A stretch of DNA of 64,000 nt, taken from contig NZ_JAELUC010000002.1 in assembly GCF_016429155.1 (NCBI RefSeq), positions 1 to 64,000 of the forward strand, written 5' to 3'. The stretch comes from Pedobacter sp. ASV12 (GTDB taxonomy: Bacteria; Bacteroidota; Bacteroidia; Sphingobacteriales; Sphingobacteriaceae). Position 1 is the first letter of the stretch. Every line of letters starts with the position of its first letter. Shown piece after piece: positions 1 through 7,199 of this stretch. Under the pieces are notes generated by a model, which ran no database searches, had not been told where the DNA came from, and saw nothing but the letters and a program-made list of their open reading frames with translations. The translations under genes were made by a program, and so were the position numbers.

Positions 1-77
<77 letters not shown>

Positions 78-1073
78 CTCCCAAGGGTGTGGAGTTAATT
101 GTTTCAAGCCTAAAGCGATACGTTTTTTCTCGTCATCGAAATCTAAAACAACCACGTTGATTTTTTGATCCAATGCCAATACTTCTTTCGGATGCTCTAT
201 GCGGCCCCAAGAAATATCAGTGATGTGCAATAAGCCGTCTACGCCGCCCAAATCGATGAACACACCGAAATCGGTAATGTTTTTAACCGTACCTTCAAGT
301 ACTTGTCCTTTTTCCAATTTAGAAACGATTTCAACTTTTTGGCTTTCTAGATCGTCTTCGATTAACACTTTGTGAGAAACAACTACGTTTTTAAACTCGT
401 GGTTAATCTTAACAACTTTGAATTCCATGGTTTTACCCACGTATATATCGTAGTCGCGGATAGGTTTGATGTCGATTTGAGAACCTGGCAAGAACGCCTC
501 AACTCCCATAATGTCGACAATTAAGCCACCTTTAGTACGGCTTTTTACGAAACCATTGATAATGGTGTCATTGTCAAGCGCAGCGTTGATGGTTTCCCAA
601 GAACGTTGAGTTTTAGCTCTCTTGCGAGAAAGGATCAACTGACCGTTCGCATCTTCCGGAGCTTCAACGAATACGTCAACTGAGTCGCCGATTTTCAAAT
701 CCGGCATGTCGCGGAACTCTGAAGTAGATACCAAACCGTCAGATTTAAAGCCAACGTTTAATACGACATCTTTGTTGTTGATAGAAACAACAGTACCGCT
801 AATGATTTCACCTTGGGTGATTTGGTTGAAAGTATCGGTATACATGTCTTCAAACTTTTTACGGTCTTCGGCATTGTAATTACCAAATACTTTATCGTCT
901 GCATCCCAGTCAAAATCTTGATCTGGAGTAGCCAACGATGATTTGATTTGTTCGATCGATACTGAATCAGCTTCTGATTCGATCGTCTCTTTTTCGGTTA
1001 GACGGGCGTCTGCACCTTGCAATTCGGCTGTTTTAGCCTCTAGTTCTTTTTCTGCTACTTGTTTTTTAGCCAT
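78..1073 (-). CDS. rpsA: 30S ribosomal protein S1, truncated at its C-terminus by the contig edge
   Basis: Ribosomal protein S1 binds mRNA and delivers it to the 30S subunit. The visible 332 residues hold an acidic N-terminal region and three S1 (OB-fold) repeats at about 88-153, 170-236 and 256-325; the full Bacteroidota protein normally has about 600 residues and further repeats. An open frame continues past base 78, but those last residues are translated from adapter sequence and are not real. The start ATG at 1073 has a clear AAAGGAG 11 bases upstream, unusual for this phylum, where most genes lack one. It has its own promoter and lies downstream of cmk, with two genes between them. Confidence 0.95.
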
Positions 1074-1084
1074 TAATTAATTAT

Positions 1085-1091
1085 CTCCTTT
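1085..1091 (-). promoter_or_regulatory. Ribosome binding site of rpsA
   Basis: AAAGGAG on the minus strand, 11 bases before the rpsA ATG. Strong Shine-Dalgarno matches are rare elsewhere in this window, so it marks rpsA and supports the chosen start. Confidence 0.6.
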
Positions 1092-1110
1092 GTTCCCTAT
1101 TTAGGGACTG

Positions 1111-1148
1111 CAAAGGTAGAAAATTCTTTTTTAAAAGAAAAGAATTTT
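1111..1148 (-). promoter_or_regulatory. rpsA promoter -7 element with an 11-bp inverted repeat just upstream
   Basis: The minus strand reads TACCTTTG at 1118-1111, a perfect match to the Bacteroidota -7 consensus TAnnTTTG. This gives a leader of about 35 bases before the rpsA ATG. Immediately upstream is a perfect inverted repeat, AAAATTCTTTT (1120-1130) and AAAAGAATTTT (1138-1148), separated by 7 bases and covering the expected -33 region. Its role could be an UP-like element or an operator; I cannot tell which. Confidence 0.55.
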
Positions 1149-1180
1149 TTAATAAATGTAGCTGATTTTTAACCGATTGT

Positions 1181-1224
1181 AGTAGGGGCATGGGGTGTCA
1201 GTTGTGGGTTATGGGTTCCGCGTT
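1181..1224. repeat. Degenerate 7-base tandem repeat
   Basis: Six consecutive heptamers, most ending in GGG (for example TTGTGGG then TTATGGG at 1202-1215), lie in the gap between the TPM gene and rpsA. The next 75 bases look like further, weaker units. This is one of a family of similar runs in this window. Confidence 0.5.
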
Positions 1225-1300
1225 CGAATGAAGAGCTATGGTATTAGCAATCCAAAGCCGGCATCCCACAGCTTGTAACTGGCAGCTCATCACTGTAAAA

Positions 1301-2785
1301 CTACCAGCTGCCACCCGCACCGCCACCGCCGCTGCTGCCACCGCCCCAGCTGCCACTGCTGCTAGAGGAAGAACTGCTTGAGGAACTGCTACTGCCACTT
1401 GACGATGAGCTTTCGCGGACCAGCATGGCCAGTGTAATCCATTTGATGAATTCCTCGTGCTTGCAATTTTCGCAGCGCTTGATTTCCTTGGCCTGGCCTT
1501 GGCTTGAATATGTAGCTGGCTTGGTGGTAATCTCCTGTGGTTCACTAAAAGTCCTAAAATGGCAGGCTGGACATTCGCTAAAATGGCTATATTTTTCGGC
1601 AGGCCATTGTTTAATGATATGCTCTTTTTTGTCGTCGCTCAGCCAAATGTCGTAATCGTAAACCTGGCTCAGCTCTTCCTCGCGCTGGCCTTTTGTTAAA
1701 TATGGGCTGCCGGCTACGTTTACATCACGATCCACGCGGCTCATTGGCCTGCCTTTGCTATCGTTGATAGGAGCAAAACGGTCTGTTGTGCGGCTGCGCA
1801 AACCGAGATGCTTGAGCCACATGATGACAATGAGCGGAGAAAAAAGCAACATCCACCAGTTTCTTCGCTGGAAGGATTTGGCTTCGTCCATAAAATTCTT
1901 GTCGTCGTTATGCAGTTTTCTCAAATTGCCCAACTGGTAGGTATAGCTAAAGAAAAAAACGATGGCAAAAACGATATAGAGCACCAAGGGCACTTCTTTC
2001 CATCCAAAATTGTCGAAAAAACCAGAAACGATGCCAAAAACAAATAAAAAGACAAGCGCAAAAGCGATAAAGACCATGCTTGCGCAGCCTTTTATAAAAA
2101 TAGAATCGTAAATGGTTTTCTTCTTTTTATCTTCCGAACTGAGTGTAGGTGCTTGTTTGTTCAAGATCTTAAATCCACCAAAGAAAAGTAAAATCACAAG
2201 GCCGCAATAAAGCAGGTTGGATTTCCAGCCGTTCTCTTTTTGCTTTTGCTGGGCAATCAGCGAATTGATTTCGTCTCTGCTGCGGCCGTCGGTGAGTACC
2301 TCATAAACTTTTTGCACAGCATGGAGGATGCCGTCGCTGTATTGGCCTTCCTTAAAGGCAGGCACCAGGCTGTTTTCGCCAATATGCTTGAGCGTTACAT
2401 CGGGTAGGAGGCCTTCTACGCCATAACCACTAATGAAGCGGTACTTTCTCCTGTCGATAGCCACAAATAATAATAAGCCATTGTCGCTTCCCTTTTTGCC
2501 AATTCCCCATTTGTTAAACAGTGCGGTGGCAAACTCGGCATCTTCATGGTCTTGGTCGAAATCGCCCACCACAACCACGGCCATTTCTACCTTGGTCTGT
2601 TTTTCGAGTTGGGTAATCAGTCTGTTCAGGCTGTCTATATTGCTCAGGTAGCCGTCGGGATCGCTCACAAACTTATCTTGTCCATTCTTTTTGGGATCGG
2701 GAATTTCGCCGAGCTTGTAGTGCTTTTGGGCGAGAGCGGTAAATGCGAATACCAAAAATAAGAGTGCGAAGCTTAGTTTTTTCAT
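1301..2785 (-). CDS. TPM-domain membrane protein with zinc ribbon and Ser/Gly-rich tail
   Basis: 494 residues. Residues 1-19 are a signal peptide (ends TALAQ). A TPM (YgcG-type) domain spans about 40-165, with the conserved stretches VVVVGDF and RFISGYGVEG. About four hydrophobic segments follow (roughly 192-207, 234-256, 267-283, 312-326). Two CxxC pairs around 410-445 look like a zinc ribbon. The last 38 residues are almost only Ser and Gly, ending GGAGGSW. TPM proteins are linked to membrane-protein quality control in plants and are mostly uncharacterised in bacteria. The gene follows the DUF1080 gene by 26 bases and is probably in the same transcript. The function is inferred only from domains. 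Confidence 0.8.
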   Translation of the reverse strand: MKKLSFALLFLVFAFTALAQKHYKLGEIPDPKKNGQDKFVSDPDGYLSNIDSLNRLITQLEKQTKVEMAVVVVGDFDQDHEDAEFATALFNKWGIGKKGSDNGLLLFVAIDRRKYRFISGYGVEGLLPDVTLKHIGENSLVPAFKEGQYSDGILHAVQKVYEVLTDGRSRDEINSLIAQQKQKENGWKSNLLYCGLVILLFFGGFKILNKQAPTLSSEDKKKKTIYDSIFIKGCASMVFIAFALVFLFVFGIVSGFFDNFGWKEVPLVLYIVFAIVFFFSYTYQLGNLRKLHNDDKNFMDEAKSFQRRNWWMLLFSPLIVIMWLKHLGLRSRTTDRFAPINDSKGRPMSRVDRDVNVAGSPYLTKGQREEELSQVYDYDIWLSDDKKEHIIKQWPAEKYSHFSECPACHFRTFSEPQEITTKPATYSSQGQAKEIKRCENCKHEEFIKWITLAMLVRESSSSSGSSSSSSSSSSSSSGSWGGGSSGGGGAGGSW

Positions 2786-2811
2786 TGGTTTACCGGTTTA
2801 TTTGAATGGTA

Positions 2812-3648
2812 CTACCCCTCTTTTTTTAGTTTTTCTATCATTTGCGCCAGCTTTTTCTGGTCTTTGGCATAAGGAGCCAAATCGAACAGCTTAACGGTTC
2901 TGAACTCGATGGGGTGACTTTCGCTTTGCAAGGAGATATAACCGGATGTTAGGCGCTTGCCATCTTCTTTCACTTTCGGATCGAAATTAGATACATTGCC
3001 GCCACCAATTTGAGGCCTGGTATATTCGAGTACTACTTCTTTGTCAATGATATGCTGGATCAGCGAATCGCCCAGCACCAAAAACTCTGCGGTTACCCAT
3101 TGGTCGCCGTGGTAGGTCTTCGATTTCGAATCGAGGCAGTGTGCCGTATACAGTTTGTTCTGGTAGTAAATGGTGGTGCCCGGTGTACAAACGTTGCTGG
3201 TATGGCGTTCGTTTACGCCATCGCCACCCAAAATCTGCCCTTCGATAGAAATAGGGAAGTCCTGGTCTTTGAGCATGGTTTCGGGGGCCTGGCCATGTAG
3301 CATGGCGCCGCTGTTTCGCAATGCCCAGCCTGCGCCGCCTTTAACTTGCTCGCCCACAAAACGGTATTCTACTTTAAGCAGGTAATAAGAGAATGGTTTT
3401 TTGTAGAAAATATGACCATACTGATCGTCGAAGTTGGTATAGCCATCATAACTTACCTTCATCAGCCCATTTTCGACCCTAAAGGTATTGGCGAAATTGT
3501 CGTTGAGTTCGTGCTTGGAAATTTTTACTTTCCAGTCTTTAAGGTCTTTGCCGTTAAAGAGGTTGATCCAGCCTTTTTGGGCATGAACGGTTAAACTGCC
3601 TAACAGCAAGGCAAATACAGTAATTGATTTTAAATAGGTCGATCTCAT
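2812..3648 (-). CDS. DUF1080 (3-keto-disaccharide hydrolase-like) secreted protein
   Basis: A single jelly-roll (concanavalin-like) domain of the DUF1080 family fills the mature protein, beginning with the typical GWINLFNGKDLKDW. Some family members hydrolyse 3-keto-glycosides; others have no known activity. I chose the internal ATG at 3648 (278 residues) over the upstream in-frame ATG at 3768, because it opens directly into a signal peptide ending TVHAQ, and the longer form would overlap cmk. It lies 82 bases after cmk and 26 before the TPM gene, so all three may be co-transcribed. Confidence 0.85.
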   Translation of the reverse strand: MRSTYLKSITVFALLLGSLTVHAQKGWINLFNGKDLKDWKVKISKHELNDNFANTFRVENGLMKVSYDGYTNFDDQYGHIFYKKPFSYYLLKVEYRFVGEQVKGGAGWALRNSGAMLHGQAPETMLKDQDFPISIEGQILGGDGVNERHTSNVCTPGTTIYYQNKLYTAHCLDSKSKTYHGDQWVTAEFLVLGDSLIQHIIDKEVVLEYTRPQIGGGNVSNFDPKVKEDGKRLTSGYISLQSESHPIEFRTVKLFDLAPYAKDQKKLAQMIEKLKKEG

Positions 3649-3730
3649 GAGATATAGTATAGATAATTGACCTAAAATAGGAAAATATTTGATAACCTGA
3701 CGAAAAGCTGCTGATTGGCAGTAGTGGAGG

Positions 3731-4411
3731 CTATTTAGGCAGAAACGGTTGTACCTTTTCCAAGGCAAAGGCTAGCTGCTCTTCCTGGGTAAGTTCGGTA
3801 TTGTCGAGGATAATGGCGTCGTCGGCCCGGGTTAGCGGACTTTCTGCGCGGGTGGTGTCGGCGTAATCCCGGTGGGCCAGGTTTTCGAATACCTCTTCGA
3901 GCGTAGTTGTGGTATCGCCTTTAGATTGGAGTTCTTTAAACCGACGTTCGGCCCTGATTTTTGGGTCGGCGGTCATAAAGAATTTCACCTGCGCATCTTC
4001 AAAAACGGCTGTGCCGATGTCGCGGCCATCCATCACGATGTTTTTTGATTTGCCCATCCGTTGCTGCTGCATAACCATATCGTGGCGCACCAATTTGTTG
4101 GCCGAAACTTCGCTTACTCTTTCCGAAACGGGCATCTGCCTGATTTCGTCGGAAACTTCTTCGCCGTTGAGCAAAATATGCGATTCGTAATCGCGCGAAT
4201 GGAAATTGAGTTCAATGTGTTGCAGGGCATCTTTTACAGCGGCTTCATTATTGACGTCGACTTGCTTACGGATAAAGAAAAGGGTAACTGCGCGATACAT
4301 GGCGCCACTATCGATGTAAATAAAACCTAATTTCTTGGCCAATGCTTTGGCCAAGGTGCTTTTGCCGCAAGATGAGTAGCCATCAATTGCTATAACCACA
4401 TTTTTTCTCAT
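3731..4411 (-). CDS. cmk: Cytidylate kinase
   Basis: Phosphorylates CMP and dCMP using ATP, in the cytoplasm, as part of pyrimidine nucleotide recycling. 226 residues, the normal length. The P-loop GYSSCGKST is at residues 11-19, followed by the family stretch YIDSGAMYRAVT; the motif MDGRDIGTAVF is also present. In many bacteria cmk directly precedes rpsA; here a DUF1080 gene and a TPM gene sit between them. Confidence 0.95.
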   Translation of the reverse strand: MRKNVVIAIDGYSSCGKSTLAKALAKKLGFIYIDSGAMYRAVTLFFIRKQVDVNNEAAVKDALQHIELNFHSRDYESHILLNGEEVSDEIRQMPVSERVSEVSANKLVRHDMVMQQQRMGKSKNIVMDGRDIGTAVFEDAQVKFFMTADPKIRAERRFKELQSKGDTTTTLEEVFENLAHRDYADTTRAESPLTRADDAIILDNTELTQEEQLAFALEKVQPFLPK

Positions 4412-4464
4412 GCGCTACAAAGGTAATGTTTTAGGGGAGATGTGGAAAGTTAGATTTAAGAAAG

Positions 4465-4492
4465 ATTTGAGATGTGAGTATTGGGAGATGGG
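4465..4492. repeat. Degenerate 7-base tandem repeat
   Basis: Four heptamers in a row (ATTTGAG, ATGTGAG, then two ending in GGG) in the divergent gap between cmk and arfB. It resembles the other heptamer runs in the window but is the only one not placed behind a stop codon. Confidence 0.4.
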
Positions 4493-4561
4493 CTACCGAG
4501 ATCGCTTTCTGCTTAGGGCTTTAATCTTTGGGCTACTAGCATGGGTTTACCCTAGAATTGC

Positions 4562-4569
4562 TAGTTTTG
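4562..4569 (+). promoter_or_regulatory. Candidate -7 element placing the arfB transcript start at its ATG
   Basis: TAGTTTTG matches TAnnTTTG and ends 4 bases before the arfB ATG at 4574. If used, the transcript would begin at or within a base or two of the start codon, so the mRNA would be leaderless. No convincing TTTG lies at the usual distance upstream, so support is partial. Confidence 0.35.
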
Positions 4570-4573
4570 CGTT

Positions 4574-4981
4574 ATGGTACCCTCAAAAGAAGAACTGGTT
4601 AAGGAAGTGCTGATTAAAACCTCGCGCAGCGGTGGCAAGGGCGGTCAGCACGTCAACAAAGTGTCGAGCAAAGTAGAACTGGTTTTTAACATTGCCGCAA
4701 GTTCTTTTTTTACCGAAGAGGAGCAGGCCTTATTGCAAGAACGCCTGGCTTCGCGTCTGGATGCCGAAGGCAATTTGCATATTGTAGCGCAAGAAGACCG
4801 GAGCCAATTGCTCAATAAGCAACGTGCGATCTTAAAACTGGGCAACCTGTTGTCTAAATCGCTGCAAGTACAGAAAAAACGCAAGCCAACCAAGGTGCCC
4901 AAAGCAGTAATCGAAAAAAGATTGCAAAATAAAGCGGCAAAATCTGAAAAAAAGCGAAATAGGAAATCCCTTGATTTTTAA
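4574..4981 (+). CDS. arfB: Alternative ribosome-rescue factor, peptidyl-tRNA hydrolase ArfB/YaeJ
   Basis: Releases nascent chains from ribosomes stalled at the end of truncated mRNA. 135 residues, as usual for the family. The catalytic GGQ is at residues 23-25 within SGGKGGQHVNK, and the C-terminal 35 residues are rich in Lys and Arg, as needed to enter the empty mRNA channel. The N-terminus and length are those of ArfB and not of full-length release factors, which would have additional domains. It stands alone, divergent from cmk. Confidence 0.92.
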   Translation: MVPSKEELVKEVLIKTSRSGGKGGQHVNKVSSKVELVFNIAASSFFTEEEQALLQERLASRLDAEGNLHIVAQEDRSQLLNKQRAILKLGNLLSKSLQVQKKRKPTKVPKAVIEKRLQNKAAKSEKKRNRKSLDF

Positions 4982-5117
4982 CGGTTTGCTTATTTCGTCA
5001 AAGCTGAGTTTGTTTTCTGTATTCAAAATGTTGCGAAAACTAAAGCAAAAACCGGCTTTTTAGATACGAATGGCATTAAAATTGTCAAAGATGTGTACAC
5101 ACAAATAAAACACACAC

Positions 5118-6155
5118 ATGAAAAAAACAATCCTAGCCCTGGCAGTACTTGCCACGCTTGCCTCGTGCAAAAAAAACACGGACCAAATCACTAAGCCTGA
5201 AGAAGAAAAATTCTCGCCCGACATTGCGGTTGCCATTACCGATGGGCAATTGCTAAACGATCAGACCCAACAAGGGGATGCTACTTACAACCTTTTGGGT
5301 TTTGGTTATGATGTAACCGACCAGTACAATGATGTTCATTCGGTGAGGCCGGCAGTTATTAACGTAGCGGCTTATGTTTCAGCCAATCCCGGCAGGTTTA
5401 ATCCAAACAAATCGACATCGGCATATTGGGTAAACTTTAGCGGGGAAAATGCTGCGGATTTGGCGGCGCAACTATCTAACAAGATAGACCAAACCAATGG
5501 CTTAAAGGCTTTTGGCAATACCATCAGTGCCGCATTTCCAGGTGCCAATACCTTCGATGGCAAATATGTTTACGGCTATTATTCTCAAATTGCGGTCCGC
5601 GCACGATTAAGCATCACAGATGGGGCCAATAGTCCGTATACCGGCTACCTGAGCCCTGCCTTTGCACAAGATGTCAATACCTTGAGCGCTGCCGACCTGG
5701 TTAAGAAATATGGTACGCACGTGCTCAGCAAAATTGATCTGGGCGCTAAAATCAATGTAGTTTATCAGGCCGAAGCCCCTAAAACCGATAGAAAGAAAAT
5801 AAGTGCGACCGGCTTGAGGTATGCCATGAAGAACATTTTCGGATTGGGTACTGGCGAATTGGACCCAATGGATTTAAAAGCTTTGAACGCCAATACAGGA
5901 GCCAAAATTTACTATGATGGCTTTGGTGGTGATCAGTCTAAGCTGAAAGTAACCAAAATCAACAATAAATCGGTTATTAACATCACCGACTGGCTTAACA
6001 GTGCTACCGAAGAAAAAGCAAGATTTATCGGCGTTTCTTCAGAGGGTGGATTAATTCCATTGTACGAACTCGTTGCCGATGCCACCAAGAAAGCCGAAGT
6101 AAAGAGCTATATCACAACGTATATCCAAACACGCGAAGTAAAAGTTCAGAACTAA
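5118..6155 (+). CDS. MACPF-domain lipoprotein
   Basis: 345 residues. A lipoprotein signal with LASC gives a predicted lipidated Cys17. The stretch YGTHVL at 198-203 matches the membrane-attack-complex/perforin signature, and the upstream GFGYDV at about 61-66 is also seen in bacterial MACPF proteins. Members of this superfamily form pores; in Bacteroides, secreted MACPF proteins (the BSAP group) kill related strains. Whether this one is toxic, a surface-attachment protein or something else is not shown by sequence. It is monocistronic, with a strong terminator behind it, and no immunity gene is evident. Confidence 0.72.
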   Translation: MKKTILALAVLATLASCKKNTDQITKPEEEKFSPDIAVAITDGQLLNDQTQQGDATYNLLGFGYDVTDQYNDVHSVRPAVINVAAYVSANPGRFNPNKSTSAYWVNFSGENAADLAAQLSNKIDQTNGLKAFGNTISAAFPGANTFDGKYVYGYYSQIAVRARLSITDGANSPYTGYLSPAFAQDVNTLSAADLVKKYGTHVLSKIDLGAKINVVYQAEAPKTDRKKISATGLRYAMKNIFGLGTGELDPMDLKALNANTGAKIYYDGFGGDQSKLKVTKINNKSVINITDWLNSATEEKARFIGVSSEGGLIPLYELVADATKKAEVKSYITTYIQTREVKVQN

Positions 6156-6176
6156 CAGGCTTTTCAATTTCACAAC

Positions 6177-6208
6177 AAAAAAGGGGCAATTTTTAATTGC
6201 CCCTTTTT
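6177..6208. terminator. Bidirectional intrinsic terminator
   Basis: A 9-bp stem (GGGGCAATT at 6183-6191 with its complement at 6195-6203), a 3-base loop, A run before and T run after. It serves the MACPF gene on plus and the LpxR-like gene on minus, which converge here. Confidence 0.9.
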
Positions 6209-6233
6209 GTTCCAAGTAAATATCGTTTATAGT

Positions 6234-7199
6234 TTAAGCGCCTGATTTGCCAAAGCGATAGTACATCGAAATGGTGCCATACTGATGGGCTTTTGCACTG
6301 CTTTTGATTTCCTTTGATTTAAACAGCAGGCCAAAATCGAAAGTAAAACGTGGCGAGCTGTAATTAAAACCCAGCTGCTGCGCAAAAACAAAGCGTTTTA
6401 CGCCAAAAGTAACTGGGCTATCATGGTTAAACATACTGCCTTGTACGGTAGCATCATAGGCTACAAAGTTGAGCTGCGGTTTGGCATAGAAGAACAATTC
6501 ATGCTTGGTCAGCTTTTCGGTCTTGCCTTTGTTGCCAATTACCGAATTGGTATAAGCCGAGTTGAACAGTTGGTTTATCCTGCCGGCCCTAAATAAAACT
6601 CCGGCACCTGCACCACTAAAAGTTGTACCCACATTGGCATATCCTTCAACAGAGAAATCGGTGGCCTTATCGGCTGCACGATGCAACAGCTGGGTATATT
6701 GCGCCGAAAGATTAACGGCCATTTCGTTCTTGATCTGGTATTGCCAGCCGTCAATTTCGTAAAAGCCTACAATTTTATGCAAAAGCTCTTGGGCATCTTC
6801 ACCGAGGGCATTAGGCCCAACGGTTCCCACTTCTAAACCAGCTTTTAATACGCTTTCGTTCTTGTAGAATAGATTTACATTGCCACAAGCATACAAATAG
6901 CCCGCAAAAGGACGGTCTTGCGTAGCCGGATCGGGCCTGTAACCTGAAATGGGATTGTACATTTTTTGTCCTGCGCTCACCTCGTAGGTGAGTTTTTCGA
7001 GCTTACCACTTAATTTTTGCTGATCGGTAGCATGTCGAAAATAAATAAACAGTCCGTTGGTATAATAGCGGTCCTGGCCATAAAAAAGATAGGCGTCGTT
7101 GTCGCTTTTAAAACCGAACTCATTGCTGTAAGACTGGGCAAAGCTGCTTAGGCCACAAATGATGAGCAGGGTTAAAGCCAAAAAAAACTTTGATTTCAT
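6234..7199 (-). CDS. LpxR-type lipid A 3'-O-deacylase family outer-membrane protein
   Basis: 321 residues with a signal peptide ending SSFAQ, then a beta-barrel. It matches the LpxR (DUF2219) family: NEFGFKSDNDAY with N34/D35, DRYYTNG with T47, DRPFAGYLY near 95-103, and VGTVGPNALG followed by H141. N, D, T and H at these places correspond to residues named in the LpxR active site. LpxR removes 3'-linked acyl chains from lipid A at the cell surface. The ATG follows the lon stop codon with no gap (TAAATG), so it is likely translated by coupling to lon. Confidence 0.8.
   Translation of the reverse strand: MKSKFFLALTLLIICGLSSFAQSYSNEFGFKSDNDAYLFYGQDRYYTNGLFIYFRHATDQQKLSGKLEKLTYEVSAGQKMYNPISGYRPDPATQDRPFAGYLYACGNVNLFYKNESVLKAGLEVGTVGPNALGEDAQELLHKIVGFYEIDGWQYQIKNEMAVNLSAQYTQLLHRAADKATDFSVEGYANVGTTFSGAGAGVLFRAGRINQLFNSAYTNSVIGNKGKTEKLTKHELFFYAKPQLNFVAYDATVQGSMFNHDSPVTFGVKRFVFAQQLGFNYSSPRFTFDFGLLFKSKEIKSSAKAHQYGTISMYYRFGKSGA

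Noticed and set aside
1198..1545. Ala-rich open frame opposite the TPM gene tail
   Set aside because: It is the complement of the Ser/Gly codons of the real gene; no start context and no family resemblance.
4410..4613. 67-codon frame between cmk and arfB
   Set aside because: Runs through a tandem repeat and into arfB in a different frame; no plausible product.
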